Origin: Chthoniobacteraceae bacterium
GTDB taxonomy: Bacteria > Verrucomicrobiota > Verrucomicrobiia > Chthoniobacterales > Chthoniobacteraceae
Length of the DNA: 61,504 nucleotides
NCBI GenBank assembly: GCA_947476045.1
Contig: CANJNZ010000021.1
Coordinates: 1 to 61,504 of the forward strand
Reading direction: 5' to 3'
This document shows positions 32,067-42,424 of this stretch, in pieces. The translations under genes and the position numbers were made by a program. Within the stretch, counting starts at the first letter, position 1. Every line of letters begins with the position of its first letter. The notes under the pieces are model-generated. The model saw nothing but the letters and a program-made list of their open reading frames with translations, was not told the origin of the DNA and made no database searches.

Positions 32067-35000
32067 ATGAGACACAGCTTTTTACTCCTGATTCTTGCCG
32101 CATCCTCGCTGTTCGCCGCCGAATCACTGCCCGATGGCGCAAAGGTGGTGGGTCTCGACGTGCAGCCGCCGAAAGTAGCCATCGCTGGCAAATATGAGGC
32201 TGCGCAGTTGGTCATTTCAGCGAAACTCGCGGACGGCGCGACGGTGGATGTCACGCGCATTGCGAAGCTCACGCTCGATGGCGGCGCGGCTGAGGTGAAC
32301 GCGACTGGTAAAGTGACGCCGCTCAAAAATGGCGCGGGTTCATTGCGCATCGAAATTGCCGGACAGTCCGCGTCGGTGCCCGTGGAAGTGGCACAGATGC
32401 AGGATTCGCAGCCGGTGGATTTCATCCGCGATGTGAATCCGGTGATGACACGGCTCGGGTGCAATGCTGGCACCTGCCACGGCGCGAAGGATGGAAAGTT
32501 TGGCTTTAAGCTCTCGTTGCGCGGCTACGATCCCATCTACGACGTGCGCTCGCTGAAGGACGATCTCGCAGGACGGCGACTGAATGTGGCGTCGCCGGAT
32601 GATTCGCTGATGCTGCTCAAAGCCACGGCAGGCGTGCCTCATGAAGGCGGACAGCGCACGAAGCTCGGGGATAAGTATTACGACATCCTCCGCGCATGGA
32701 TCGCCGATGGCGCGAAACTCGATCTCGCTGCACCGCGCGTGACGAAGATCGAAGTTTTTCCGCATGACCCAGTCGTCCAGCAAATCGGAGCGCGCCAGCA
32801 AGTGCGCGTGGTGGCGACTTTCAACGATGGAAAAACACGGGATGTCACTGCGGAAGCATTCGTCGAGAGTGGCAATGGCGACGTGGCGAAGACCGATGGC
32901 GGCGGACTCGTAGAAACGCTCCGCCGTGGCGAGGCTCCCCTGCTCGCACGTTACGAAGGCAACTATGCCGCGACGACGCTCACCGTGATGGGCGACCGCA
33001 AAGGCTTCGTCTGGCAGCAGCCAGAGACGTGGGGGCGCATTGATGAACTCGTTGCTTCAAAATGGCAGCGCATGAAAATCGCGCCGTCCGATTTGTGCAG
33101 CGATGCGGATTTTCTACGCCGTGTCTCACTCGACCTCACGGGCCTTCCGCCGAGCGCGGAGGACGTGCGTGCTTTCCTCGCCGACTCACGCCCGGTGCGC
33201 GAGAAGCGCGATGCAGTGATCGAAAAGCTGCTCGCGTCGCCGGAGTTCATCGAACACTCCACAAACAAATGGGCGGACCTTTTGCAGGTGAATTCAAAAT
33301 TTCTTGGCAAGGATGGCGCACGTCTTTTCCGTGAGTGGATTCGCAAGGAAATCGAAACCAACACGCCCTACGATCAGTTCGTGCGAAAAATCCTCACCGC
33401 GACCGGATCCAACAAGGAAAACCCCGCAGCGAGCTACTGGAAAATCCTGCACGAGCCGGCGGAGGCGATGGAAAACACCACGCACCTTTTCCTCGCCACG
33501 CGCTTCAACTGCAACAAGTGCCACGACCATCCGTTCGAGCGTTGGACGCAGGATCAGTATTACCACACCGCCGCGTTTTTCTCGCAGGTCGCCCTGGTGG
33601 CCGACCCGGCTGGCGGCGGTGGGAAAATCGCGGGCACGGAGGTGGAGAAGTCGCGCCCGCTTTACGAAATCGTCAGCGATAAAACCGAAGGTGAAGTCAC
33701 GCATCTTCGGACGAACAAAGTCGCCGCACCCGAGTTCCCGTTTCCCGCCAAGGCAGAAACGAACGGCACGCGACGTGAACAACTCGCTGCGTGGATGACT
33801 TCGGCGGACAATCGCTTTTTCGCCACCAGCTACGTGAACCGCCTCTGGGGCTACCTCACCGGCGCAGGCATCATCGAGCCGCTCGACGACATCCGCGCAG
33901 GCAACCCGCCGACGAATCCCGAACTGCTCGACCATCTCACGAAGGAATTCATCACCCACGGCTTCGATGTGCGCCATGTGATGCGAATCATTTGCCAGTC
34001 GCGCACCTACCAGCTCGCCATCGCCACGAACCAATGGAACGCGGACGACAAAACGAATTACTCGCACGCCCTCGCGCGTCGTCTGCCCGCCGAGGTGCTC
34101 TACGATGCGGTGTTGAAAGTGGTCGGCTCCGGCCCGCGTCTGCCGGGTGGTTTGCGCGCAGGGCAGCTTCCCGATTCGGCAACAGATTTGCCGAGCGGCT
34201 TCCTCGCCAATCTCGGTCGGCCCGCGCGGGAAAGCTCATGCGAATGCGAGCGCAGCAGCGACCTGCGGCTCGGCAGCATCATGGCGCTGCTCGGCGGCCC
34301 CGCAGTTTCCGAAGCAATCGGCGACTCTGCCAACGAACTCGCCAAGCTCACTGCCGCGCAGAGCGATGATCGCAAACTCGTGGACGAACTTTTTGTGCGC
34401 GTGCTCAGCCGCCCGGCCAACGAACCGGAAATCAGCAAGGTGATGGAAAGCTGGAGCGTGATGGATCGCGACCACGCCGCGATTTTGAAACAACTCGAAG
34501 AATTGGAAAAAGAGCAGGCTCCCATCATCGCGAAATTGCAGGCGGAACGCGCGGTGGAGATCGAAAAAGCCAAGGCGGAACTCGCGCGCTACGAAGCCGA
34601 GAGCGCGGCAAAACTCGCCGAGGCGGAGAAGCAGCGCGTCGCAGCAGTCGCAGCCTCCGAGGCTGCTGTGAAGGATTACGAGGCGAAGAACCTCGCAGCC
34701 GCGCAGTCAGTTTTTGAAAACACCGCGCCGGTCGCACGCACACTCACCGGCTGGTTCCCGCTCGACGCTGTCCCGATGCAGGCGAGCGGAGGAGTCACGC
34801 TCAATAAACTGGCCGACGGCTCGATTCTCGCCACAGGCGAGCGTCCTCCAAAAACTGATTACGTCGCGGTCGCAGATACAAAAATCGCGGGCATCACCGG
34901 AATCGGCATCGAGGTTCTGCCTTCTGCTGCAGAAACAAACTTCGGCCCCGGACGGACGGGCGCAGATGGGAATTTCGTCCTCGGTGAACTGACGATGAAA

Positions 35001-35657
35001 GTCGGTGAATTCGGCGCGGAAGCCGTGCCCAACGTCGTGAAATTCACGAGCGCTGTTGCCGACTTCAACCAGAAGGCTTTTGAGATCCAAAAGGCAATTG
35101 ATGGGAAAAAGGGTGACGAAAACAACGGCTGGGGAGTTCACGGCGGATTCGGCGTGCCGCATTTTGGCGCGCTCACACTCGAAAAACCAATCGGCGACGC
35201 GGAGAAAGGAGTGCGCCTGCGCTTCGAGTTGAATCAGCCGCGCAACGGCGGATTCTCCATCGCACGCTTCCGCCTTTGGGTGACCACCGCCACCGCGCCC
35301 GTGCAGTTCGGTTATCCTCAAGCGGTCATTGATGCGCTCAAGAAAATCCCCGCCGCACGCAGCGACGAAGACAAAGCGGCGCTCGCCGCATACTGGAAGG
35401 AATACGATCCGGAACTCAGCAAACACCGACTCACGCTCGCAAAAAATCAACTCCCGCTGCCGCCCGATCCCGGTATCGCCCAGCGACGCGCGGCCATCCC
35501 CAGTGCCGACGTGCAGATTCCCGCCGGCCCGAAACTAGTGCGCCTCCGTCAAGACGTGGAGCAATCGAAAGCCCAGCTCGCCAACCGCCGCCTCACCAGC
35601 GTGCAAGATCTCGCTTGGGCGTTGATTAACACACCTGCTTTCTTGTTTAACCACTAA
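32067..35657 (+). CDS. Big-2-like / cytochrome / DUF1549 / DUF1553 protein with coiled coil
   Basis: Predicted 1196-residue exported protein. A signal peptide is followed by a bacterial Ig-like region ([17 protein letters not shown]). A cytochrome-like motif CNAGTCH (132-138) has four residues between the cysteines, where canonical CxxCH has two; this form is usual in this subfamily. A second Ig-like unit ([20 protein letters not shown]) precedes DUF1549 with [17 protein letters not shown], then DUF1553 with [19 protein letters not shown] Lys/Glu/Ala-rich coiled coil lies near DNA 34480-34700. The enzymatic role is unproven. It is the second gene of the run. Confidence 0.9.
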   Translation: MRHSFLLLILAASSLFAAESLPDGAKVVGLDVQPPKVAIAGKYEAAQLVISAKLADGATVDVTRIAKLTLDGGAAEVNATGKVTPLKNGAGSLRIEIAGQSASVPVEVAQMQDSQPVDFIRDVNPVMTRLGCNAGTCHGAKDGKFGFKLSLRGYDPIYDVRSLKDDLAGRRLNVASPDDSLMLLKATAGVPHEGGQRTKLGDKYYDILRAWIADGAKLDLAAPRVTKIEVFPHDPVVQQIGARQQVRVVATFNDGKTRDVTAEAFVESGNGDVAKTDGGGLVETLRRGEAPLLARYEGNYAATTLTVMGDRKGFVWQQPETWGRIDELVASKWQRMKIAPSDLCSDADFLRRVSLDLTGLPPSAEDVRAFLADSRPVREKRDAVIEKLLASPEFIEHSTNKWADLLQVNSKFLGKDGARLFREWIRKEIETNTPYDQFVRKILTATGSNKENPAASYWKILHEPAEAMENTTHLFLATRFNCNKCHDHPFERWTQDQYYHTAAFFSQVALVADPAGGGGKIAGTEVEKSRPLYEIVSDKTEGEVTHLRTNKVAAPEFPFPAKAETNGTRREQLAAWMTSADNRFFATSYVNRLWGYLTGAGIIEPLDDIRAGNPPTNPELLDHLTKEFITHGFDVRHVMRIICQSRTYQLAIATNQWNADDKTNYSHALARRLPAEVLYDAVLKVVGSGPRLPGGLRAGQLPDSATDLPSGFLANLGRPARESSCECERSSDLRLGSIMALLGGPAVSEAIGDSANELAKLTAAQSDDRKLVDELFVRVLSRPANEPEISKVMESWSVMDRDHAAILKQLEELEKEQAPIIAKLQAERAVEIEKAKAELARYEAESAAKLAEAEKQRVAAVAASEAAVKDYEAKNLAAAQSVFENTAPVARTLTGWFPLDAVPMQASGGVTLNKLADGSILATGERPPKTDYVAVADTKIAGITGIGIEVLPSAAETNFGPGRTGADGNFVLGELTMKVGEFGAEAVPNVVKFTSAVADFNQKAFEIQKAIDGKKGDENNGWGVHGGFGVPHFGALTLEKPIGDAEKGVRLRFELNQPRNGGFSIARFRLWVTTATAPVQFGYPQAVIDALKKIPAARSDEDKAALAAYWKEYDPELSKHRLTLAKNQLPLPPDPGIAQRRAAIPSADVQIPAGPKLVRLRQDVEQSKAQLANRRLTSVQDLAWALINTPAFLFNH

Positions 35658-35668
35658 ACACACACACC

Positions 35669-37156
35669 ATGCTACGCATCTCAGGACAACCCGGTCGCGA
35701 TCTTTGCGACGCTCACCTCCGTGTTTCGCGCCGCGACGTTCTCCGCATCGGCGGCTCGGCCATGATGGGCCTCACGCTCGGTTCATTGCTCAAACTGCGC
35801 GCCTCGGCTGCGGAGCCAGCGGCTGCGGCTGCGGCTGCGGTGAAGGGCGGGCCGGGCTGGGGAAAGGCGAAGAGCGTGGTGATGGTCTATTTGCAAGGCG
35901 GGCCCTCGCACCTCGATTTGTGGGACCCGAAGGAAAATCTTCCGGAGAAAATCCGCGGGCCTTTCAAAAACATCCCGACAAAAATCCCAGGCGTCAATTT
36001 CACCGAAATCCTCCCGCGTCTCGCGCAGCTCAACGACAAGCTCACGATGGTGCGCTCGATGAGCTACACGCCGAACGGGCTCTTCAATCACACGGCGGCG
36101 ATTTACCAAATCATGACCGGCTACACGACGGACAAAGTCTCGCCGTCCGGCCAGCTCGAACCGCCGAATGCGAAGGACTTCCCAAACTTTGGCTCGAACA
36201 TCATCCGGCTGAAACCGCCAACGGAGCCGATGCTGCCGTTTGTGATGCTGCCGCGTCCTTTGCAGGAAAGTAACGTCGTCGGTAAAGGCGGCACCGCCGG
36301 TTTCCTCGGCAAGGGTTACGATCCCTACACGCTTTATCCCGACGGCGACGACATGGACATGACGAAGATGAACCGCATCCGCGTGGATGATCTTAATCTC
36401 CGGCCCGACGTGTTTGCGATGCGGCTCAAACGGCGCGCTTCGCTGCGGCAGTCCATCGAGCAGACGATGCCGGACATTGACAAGGCGGTGGCGAATTACC
36501 ACCTCGACGAATACTACGGGCGCGCACTCGATCTCATCACCAGCGGCAAAGCGCGCGATGCGTTCTCGATTGATCAGGAAACAGAAAAAATGCGCTCGAG
36601 CTACGGCATGAACACCTTTGGCCAAAGCCTCCTGCTCGCGCGACGTCTCGTCGAAGCCGGAACACGCGTTGTCGAGGTCATCTGGCCCAAGTTCGCGAAT
36701 TCGGACAATCACTCTTGGGACACGCACCAGGGTCTCACGCACCGCATCAAAAATCAGGCGGGTCCGATGCTCGACAATGGCTTCAGCGCATTCATCGAGG
36801 ACATGGACCAGCGCGGTTTGCTCGATGAAACACTCGTCGTGGCGCTCGGCGAATTCGGGCGCACACCCGAGCGCGGCCTGAGCACCAGCGGCAACGTGAA
36901 CAGCTCCGATGGTCGCGACCACTGGCCCTATTGCTACACAGCATGCGTCGCCGGTGCGGGCATCAAGCGCGGCTACATCCACGGCGAAAGTGACGCCACC
37001 GGCTCCAGCCCCAAATCCGACCCGGTGCATCCCACCGAGCTGCTCGCGCTCATCTACCACGCGTGCGGCATTGATCCCGAAACCATCGTTTACAACCACC
37101 TCAACCAACCGCGCGAGCTGGTGAAAGCGAAACCCGTCACCGCCCTCTTTGCGTAG
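35669..37156 (+). CDS. DUF1501 protein, Tat-exported (alkaline-phosphatase-like fold)
   Basis: Predicted 495-residue protein of the DUF1501 family, related to sulfatases and alkaline phosphatases. The twin-arginine signal is [20 protein letters not shown]. Family motifs include [19 protein letters not shown], a [11 protein letters not shown] segment and [13 protein letters not shown] followed by [13 protein letters not shown]1501 genes almost always sit beside DUF1549/DUF1553 genes, as here. Substrate and reaction are not established. The next gene appears to begin inside its last codons. Confidence 0.92.
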   Translation: MLRISGQPGRDLCDAHLRVSRRDVLRIGGSAMMGLTLGSLLKLRASAAEPAAAAAAAVKGGPGWGKAKSVVMVYLQGGPSHLDLWDPKENLPEKIRGPFKNIPTKIPGVNFTEILPRLAQLNDKLTMVRSMSYTPNGLFNHTAAIYQIMTGYTTDKVSPSGQLEPPNAKDFPNFGSNIIRLKPPTEPMLPFVMLPRPLQESNVVGKGGTAGFLGKGYDPYTLYPDGDDMDMTKMNRIRVDDLNLRPDVFAMRLKRRASLRQSIEQTMPDIDKAVANYHLDEYYGRALDLITSGKARDAFSIDQETEKMRSSYGMNTFGQSLLLARRLVEAGTRVVEVIWPKFANSDNHSWDTHQGLTHRIKNQAGPMLDNGFSAFIEDMDQRGLLDETLVVALGEFGRTPERGLSTSGNVNSSDGRDHWPYCYTACVAGAGIKRGYIHGESDATGSSPKSDPVHPTELLALIYHACGIDPETIVYNHLNQPRELVKAKPVTALFA

Positions 37157-39791
37157 TCACTGCAATAGTTTCCGCTCCTTGCTCGCGGGCCGCTTCGTCC
37201 AGACAGTGGTGCTCGCAATTTTTGCCTTCGCACTGAAAGTCGTCGCTGCGGAAACTTTTGATACCACGCGACTGGAGCGTGAGGTTTTGGCGACGGGGTT
37301 AAATGATGCGGTGCAGATGGATGCTCTGCCGGATGGGGATGTGCTCATCGCCGAGCAGCGCGGGACGTTGCAGCGGTGGAGCGCGGCGACGCGGAATTTG
37401 GTGAGGGTGGGGCGTGTGCCGGTGGCGTCGGGGCCCGAACTTGGTCTCATCGGCGTGGCGGCGGCGGGAGATTTTGCGAAGAGCGGTAATGTGTTTTTGT
37501 TTTACTGCCCGGCGGCGAAACACGATGTGCAGCGGCTGGCGAGATTCACGTTTGGCGCGGATGGAAAACTCGACCTAGCCTCGGAAAAAGTCCTACTGGA
37601 ATACCCCATCGAATACAGTGGCGCGATTCACATGGGCGGTGGGTTGTTTTTCGACAAGGTGTCGGGGAATTTGATCCTCGGCACTGGCGACAACTCGCCG
37701 CCAATTCCCGATCCGCCCATTGATATTTCCGAGAAGGGGCTGCTGCGCGATTCGCTGCGTTCGAGTGCGAACACGCAGGATTTGCGTGGAAAGATTCTGT
37801 GTATTCATCCGCGCGACGACGGCGGCTACGACATCCCGTCCGGCAATCTTTTCTCCGATCCGAAACAGGGCAGGCCGGAAATTTTTGCGATGGGCGTGCG
37901 GAATGGGTTTCACTCTTCGGTGGATCCGAAGACAGGCTGGATTGCGTGGGGCGACGTGGGGCCTAACACGGATCAAAAATCGGGGTCGGTGGGATTTGAC
38001 GAATTCAACCTCGCAACGAAGGCGGGGAACTTCGGCCACCCCATGTTCACGGGGCCCAACGAGGCGTATCGCGCCGTGAGTGCCGATGGAAAAATGGGCG
38101 AGCCTTTCGATGCCGCACACCCGATCAACAACTCGCCGCGCAATACCGGACTGAAGGAACTGCCGCCCGCGCAGCCCCCGCTGCTGTGGTATCCCACGAC
38201 AGCGTCGAAGGAATTTCCCGAGCTTGGCAGTGGTGCCCGCTCCGCGATGGCCGGGCCGTTTTATCATTTCGATGCAGCGCTGAAGTCCGACCTCAAACTG
38301 CCGGAACATTTCGACGGCGCACTGTTCATTTACGAATGGACGCGTAACTGGATCAAAGTCGTGAGGCTCACAGCGGAGGGAAAACTCGCGGGCATTGAGT
38401 CCTTCGCGCCGCAGTTTGCGCTACGAAAGCCGATGGACATCAAGTTCGCGCCGGACCACTCGCTGCTGTTGCTGGAGTATGGCGACAAATGGCACGGCAA
38501 TTCGGACGGGCAATTGTCGCGCATCGTCTATCGCCGTGGAAATCGTGCACCGGTTGCTGCGCTGAGTGCCTCGCCGCTCGCTGGCAAACAACCACTCGAA
38601 GTGCGCTTCGACGCGTCGGGCTCCCACGATACCGATGGGGATGCACTCAAGTTTGCGTGGGATTTCGGCGCTGGCAAAACGTCCTCTGAAGTTACGCCGC
38701 GTTTCACTTTCACCGAGCCGGGGCAGCACACCGTTTCGCTGAAGGTGACGGATGCCGCAGGCGCGGTGAGCGAAACGCGCACGGTCATCACCGTGGGAAA
38801 TGCGATGCCGGCGGTGGAGATTCTCGCGCCGCCGAATGGCGTGTTTTTCGATGCGAAGGATGTGATTGATTTCAAAGTGCGCGTCAGCGACGCCGAGGAC
38901 GACACAAGCGATGAAGGCAAAATCGATCCGAAGCGCGTCGTCGTGCAGGGCGCGTATCGTTCGGCGCGCAGCGGCGATGCCGTCCATCCAGGCCTCGCGC
39001 TGATGCAGCGCACGACATGCTTCGCGTGCCACACCATCCGCGAAAAATCTGCGGGGCCCGCATATCTGGATGTCGCCAAAAAATACGCCGGCGATGCAAC
39101 CGCCCCCGCGAAGCTCGCTGCAAAAATCATCTCCGGCGGCGTGGGCGTGTGGGGACAGCAAATTCCCATGCCGCCCCACCCCCAGCACACGCTCGCCGAG
39201 ACACAGCTCATGGTGGACTGGATTCTCGACCTCGCGCACTCGCCCGAGGCGAAAGCGGTGACGGGTTTGAGCGGATCGCTCAGGACGACCGTCGGCGGGG
39301 AGCGTCAGGACGGCGGAGTATTCGTCATCACGGCATCCTACAACGACAATGGCGCTGCCGGAGTGCCTCCGCTGCGTGGAGTGGCCGAGCACGTCCTGCA
39401 CGCGCGCAAACGCAAAGCCGCCATGAACGACGCATCGCAGGGCGTGGAAATCGTGGACTTCATGGAGGGCAACCACGGCCTCGTCGCGCGCCTGACGAAC
39501 GACGGCTGGTTGAAATTCTCCGCCGTCAACCTCGCCGGCATCGAAAGCCTCACTCTCCACCTCACGCCGCTCGCCGCAGTTTCGCTCGAAGTGCGCGCCG
39601 GTTCGCCGCAGGGCACGCTCGTCGCGAAAACCGAACTGCTCGAAACGGCAAACGATTTTCGTGAAGTCACCATCCCCATCAATAACCCCGGAGGCGTGAA
39701 CGATCTATTCTTCATCGCTCACGCCAAAGCCCCGCAAAAGGGCGGCGCTATCGATCTGAACTGGGTGAATTTCAACAATCGGAAAAAGTAA
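37149..39791 (+). CDS. Sugar dehydrogenase-like propeller / PKD / cytochrome c / CBM6-like protein
   Basis: Predicted 880-residue exported multidomain protein. After an N-terminal signal ([16 protein letters not shown]) come a glucose/sorbosone-dehydrogenase propeller ([35 protein letters not shown]), a PKD domain ([39 protein letters not shown]), a cytochrome c domain with CFACH near residue 624 and [20 protein letters not shown], and a carbohydrate-binding beta-sandwich end. The start is a TTG at 37149 overlapping the DUF1501 stop; no ATG is suitably placed, so confidence in the exact start is modest. Oxidation of a sugar with electrons passed to heme is the likely theme. Confidence 0.85.
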   Translation: MRSHCNSFRSLLAGRFVQTVVLAIFAFALKVVAAETFDTTRLEREVLATGLNDAVQMDALPDGDVLIAEQRGTLQRWSAATRNLVRVGRVPVASGPELGLIGVAAAGDFAKSGNVFLFYCPAAKHDVQRLARFTFGADGKLDLASEKVLLEYPIEYSGAIHMGGGLFFDKVSGNLILGTGDNSPPIPDPPIDISEKGLLRDSLRSSANTQDLRGKILCIHPRDDGGYDIPSGNLFSDPKQGRPEIFAMGVRNGFHSSVDPKTGWIAWGDVGPNTDQKSGSVGFDEFNLATKAGNFGHPMFTGPNEAYRAVSADGKMGEPFDAAHPINNSPRNTGLKELPPAQPPLLWYPTTASKEFPELGSGARSAMAGPFYHFDAALKSDLKLPEHFDGALFIYEWTRNWIKVVRLTAEGKLAGIESFAPQFALRKPMDIKFAPDHSLLLLEYGDKWHGNSDGQLSRIVYRRGNRAPVAALSASPLAGKQPLEVRFDASGSHDTDGDALKFAWDFGAGKTSSEVTPRFTFTEPGQHTVSLKVTDAAGAVSETRTVITVGNAMPAVEILAPPNGVFFDAKDVIDFKVRVSDAEDDTSDEGKIDPKRVVVQGAYRSARSGDAVHPGLALMQRTTCFACHTIREKSAGPAYLDVAKKYAGDATAPAKLAAKIISGGVGVWGQQIPMPPHPQHTLAETQLMVDWILDLAHSPEAKAVTGLSGSLRTTVGGERQDGGVFVITASYNDNGAAGVPPLRGVAEHVLHARKRKAAMNDASQGVEIVDFMEGNHGLVARLTNDGWLKFSAVNLAGIESLTLHLTPLAAVSLEVRAGSPQGTLVAKTELLETANDFREVTIPINNPGGVNDLFFIAHAKAPQKGGAIDLNWVNFNNRKK

Positions 39792-39833
39792 ATCAGCCTG
39801 TCTCCCCACGACGAAAACCACCACAACCACACC

Positions 39834-40754
39834 ATGAACAAATACGCCATCTTCGCAGCACTCGCCTGCACCCTAGCCATCGCGCCTGCGCAGGAACCTC
39901 CCGCCTCCCCCGCCCCGCCGCCCGCGCCGATTGTGGATATCACCAAGCCGTGGCCCAGTCCCGCCAACGTGCAGGGAATCAAAATGCCCGCGCCACGCCC
40001 GAAAAAAGAAGTTGAGACCGTGCTCGCCGCCGTGAAACCGATGACCGACGAGGAAAAGAAACGCCCGATCCACATCGTCCTCTGCGCGGCGGAAAAAGAT
40101 GCGGGGCACAACGGCGTCGGCTTTCACGACTACCCCGTGTGGCGCGCACGCTGGACAAAAATCCTAGCCGAAGTCCCCGGCGTCACCACCGAGCCCGCCG
40201 ATAAATGGCCGACCGCGGAGCAGTTCAAAAAAGCGGACGTCATCGCATTTTTTCACAACAACCCCGTGTGGGACGCCACAAAAGCCCCCGACGTGGACGC
40301 ATTTCTCGCGCGCGGCGGCGGACTCGTCTTTCTGCATTTCTCCATGAATGGAAACACCGAGCCAAAGGCGCTCGCCGACCGCATCGGCCGCGCATGGACG
40401 GGCAACAAATGGCTGCGCGGTGACGTAAATTTGAAATACAGCCCGCACGAAATCACGAAGGGTTTCCCCGAGTCCGACATCCGCCCCGAAGAACCTTACT
40501 GGAAACTTTTCGGCGAAGGCGAAGGCACCACAACCATCGCCGCCATGGACGCCGACGGCGCCGCGCAACCACAAGTCTGGACCGTCGAACGCGGCGACGG
40601 ACGCATCTTCGTCTGCATCCCCTGCCACTTCACATGGACGCACGACGATCCCCTCTTCCGCGTCCTCGCCTACCGCGGCATCTGCTGGACCGCGAAACGC
40701 CCCCTCAACCGCCTCGACCCCGCCATCTACACCGGCGCGAGAGTGGAGGAATAA
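39834..40754 (+). CDS. ThuA-domain protein, exported
   Basis: Predicted 306-residue protein with signal peptide KYAIFAALACTLAIAPAQ and a Pro-rich segment. The ThuA fold (glutamine-amidotransferase-like) follows with HIVLCAAEKDAGHNGVGFHD, ADVIAFFHNNPVW and ARGGGLVFLHFSMNG, then GRIFVCIPCHFTWTHDDPLF near the end. ThuA-like proteins often accompany sugar-dehydrogenase/cytochrome fusions in Planctomycetes and Verrucomicrobia and have been linked to sugar modification. It closes the five-gene run, 42 bases after the preceding gene. Confidence 0.88.
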   Translation: MNKYAIFAALACTLAIAPAQEPPASPAPPPAPIVDITKPWPSPANVQGIKMPAPRPKKEVETVLAAVKPMTDEEKKRPIHIVLCAAEKDAGHNGVGFHDYPVWRARWTKILAEVPGVTTEPADKWPTAEQFKKADVIAFFHNNPVWDATKAPDVDAFLARGGGLVFLHFSMNGNTEPKALADRIGRAWTGNKWLRGDVNLKYSPHEITKGFPESDIRPEEPYWKLFGEGEGTTTIAAMDADGAAQPQVWTVERGDGRIFVCIPCHFTWTHDDPLFRVLAYRGICWTAKRPLNRLDPAIYTGARVEE

Positions 40755-40763
40755 ATCGGAAAA

Positions 40764-40806
40764 CGCAGATTGATTCTACGATGCGCTTTCGAAACGCTAA
40801 TCTGCG
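40764..40806. repeat. Inverted repeat after the ThuA gene
   Basis: CGCAGATT (40764-40771) and AATCTGCG (40799-40806) are perfect 8-bp inverted arms around a 27-base loop in the gap after ThuA. The surrounding sequence contains further CGCTAATC repeats. It may be a terminator or part of a dispersed repeat. Confidence 0.5.
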
Positions 40807-40904
40807 CTGATTTTCGCTAATCGTTGAGGCGCTTATTTCCATGAAATCAGCGATTCCTTAAGAAGGGATTGCCCCCCAATTTAATGCGGTATAAAGACGG
40901 AACC

Positions 40905-41279
40905 ATGAACAACAAGCTGGCCACGTTCCTCCTTCCAATCGCCATCATCTCCCTTTTCACAGCACATACCGCCCCGGCCGGATGCCCCAACGGAAACTGC
41001 CCACGCTCCGGCGGAATCACCATCGGCGGCGGCCCGATGGTGACTTACTTGAAGGGCAAGGACATAGACGGCAGCGCGCGCCCGGCCATCTCCAGTGTTT
41101 CCGGCAATTCGATCACCGTGGGATCAAAGACCTACCAAACCGACGGAAGCACGCTCATTTTTGTGAATGGCCAACAAGTCCAAATCGGCAAGCTCCAAAA
41201 GGGCATGCGCGCTTCGGTGAAAACGAGTTCACTGAAACCGACAGTGGCGCGTTCCATCACGGCCATTACGCCCAGTTAG
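40905..41279 (+). CDS. Small secreted protein of unknown function
   Basis: Predicted 124-residue protein. The signal peptide (NKLATFLLPIAIISLFTAHT, APAG) gives a mature protein of about 100 residues containing CPNGNCPRSG, two cysteines that could form a disulfide, and beta-rich ISSVSGNSITVGSKTYQTDG. I recognise no family. It lies 150 bases after the ThuA gene and may be part of the same extracellular locus. Confidence 0.7.
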   Translation: MNNKLATFLLPIAIISLFTAHTAPAGCPNGNCPRSGGITIGGGPMVTYLKGKDIDGSARPAISSVSGNSITVGSKTYQTDGSTLIFVNGQQVQIGKLQKGMRASVKTSSLKPTVARSITAITPS

Positions 41280-41542
41280 GGAACCGCTAACCCCTATAAA
41301 AGGTGTCAAGGTGGAGCGTGAAAAAAGTTAAAATTAGATAGTTGTTTTGAGTGTTACATTTGGTGGCGAGGTGGGGCTTGGGGGCTTTTGCGAACGTTTC
41401 CGCTTCCGAGGCGAGCGGGCGCGCTCGATTTTGCGCGATGATGGCCTGTCTGCATAAGACGGGGGTTCGATCTCTTGAACATCTCGACAATTTTCTTCTC
41501 TCGTGGAGTCTCGCGACTAGGTTCTGCATCAAAGATTATCTC
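41280..41542. other. Intergenic region before the SGNH hydrolase gene
   Basis: About 260 bases. An in-frame upstream extension of the next gene exists (from 41351) but is basic and lacks a signal peptide, so I treat it as untranslated. The stretch near 41320-41350 is AT-rich (AAAAAAGTTAAAATTAGATAG) and is the best place for a promoter, though no hexamer pair is clear. Confidence 0.4.
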
Positions 41543-42367
41543 ATGAAATTTCCACTCCTCGTCATCACCATCGTTCTCGGTTTTTTTGGCTCTATCTTGG
41601 CTGAAGAGCCGAAGCCTGCCGCGCCGAACCCCGCTCCACAGGCAGCGCCGCAGATGTTTTTCTTTTTGGGCGACAGCATCACGAAGGCGGGTGGATACGT
41701 CCGGATCATCAAGGATTCGCTAATTAAACAGAACCCCACGAATCCGCCGCAGATCCACAATTTCGGGCACATGAGCGAGACGCTCTCGAACTTGAGCGAA
41801 GCCTATCATCCCGGTCGTCGGCCGTGTGCGCACAACTGGGTCGGCCAGGTGCTTGCGGAAAAACCCACGTGGGTCATCGCGTGCTATGGCATCAATGATG
41901 GCATCTACCATCCTTTCAACGAAAAGCGTTTTGCTGCCTATCAAGAGGGCGTCCAGTCGTTGATCAAAAAAGTGAACGCCGTGGGAGCGCGCTTGATTCT
42001 GTTCACGCCGCCGCCGTTTGCATCGGCGGGTCCGGCATTGCCAGAGGGTCTGGATGATGCGGGCAAGGAGGCATTTTATGCGAAGGCAAATGCGGAGGCG
42101 GACATCGAGGCGGAGAAGGATCCAAAGAAATTCGGCTACCGCACTGCTTATCCGTATTACGATCAGGTGCTCGCGCGGTATTCCAAATGGCTGCTCACGC
42201 TGGATGGCAAGGACGGGGTGAGCGTGGTGGATATCCGGACGCCGATGCTCGCCAGAATCAAAGAGACTCATGGCGGTGATGCAATCCATCCCAACGGCAC
42301 CGGCCACGCAATCATGGCCGAAACATTTCTCAAACAATGGCCGGCGATCCAAGCCAGGGCCAAATGA
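41543..42367 (+). CDS. SGNH/GDSL-family hydrolase, exported
   Basis: Predicted 274-residue hydrolase. A signal peptide (KFPLLVITIVLGFFGSILAE) precedes the catalytic domain with block I FFFLGDSITKAGG (Ser45), block III CYGINDGIYHP with GxND, and block V DAIHPNGTGHAIMAE providing Asp and His. Such enzymes remove acetyl or other acyl groups from polysaccharides. The Met at 41543 is chosen for the signal peptide. It precedes a glycoside-hydrolase-like gene by 57 bases, a common deacetylase-plus-hydrolase pairing. Confidence 0.9.
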   Translation: MKFPLLVITIVLGFFGSILAEEPKPAAPNPAPQAAPQMFFFLGDSITKAGGYVRIIKDSLIKQNPTNPPQIHNFGHMSETLSNLSEAYHPGRRPCAHNWVGQVLAEKPTWVIACYGINDGIYHPFNEKRFAAYQEGVQSLIKKVNAVGARLILFTPPPFASAGPALPEGLDDAGKEAFYAKANAEADIEAEKDPKKFGYRTAYPYYDQVLARYSKWLLTLDGKDGVSVVDIRTPMLARIKETHGGDAIHPNGTGHAIMAETFLKQWPAIQARAK

Positions 42368-42424
42368 CGATCACCGCGTCTGCGCTATCGGCGTAGTCGC
42401 AGGGGATCTTGAAATTTTTGCATC

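Noticed and set aside
35783-37108. 441-codon reverse-strand frame
   Set aside because: Antisense to the DUF1501 gene, which has a Tat signal and family motifs.
38421-39560. 379-codon reverse-strand frame
   Set aside because: Antisense to the sugar-dehydrogenase/PKD/cytochrome gene, with no domain of its own.
41441-41490. tRNA-like GGGGGTTCGATC stretch
   Set aside because: No matching acceptor or anticodon stems could be drawn around it.
41351-41542. N-terminal extension of the SGNH hydrolase
   Set aside because: The 64 extra residues are basic and would bury the clear signal peptide that begins at 41543.
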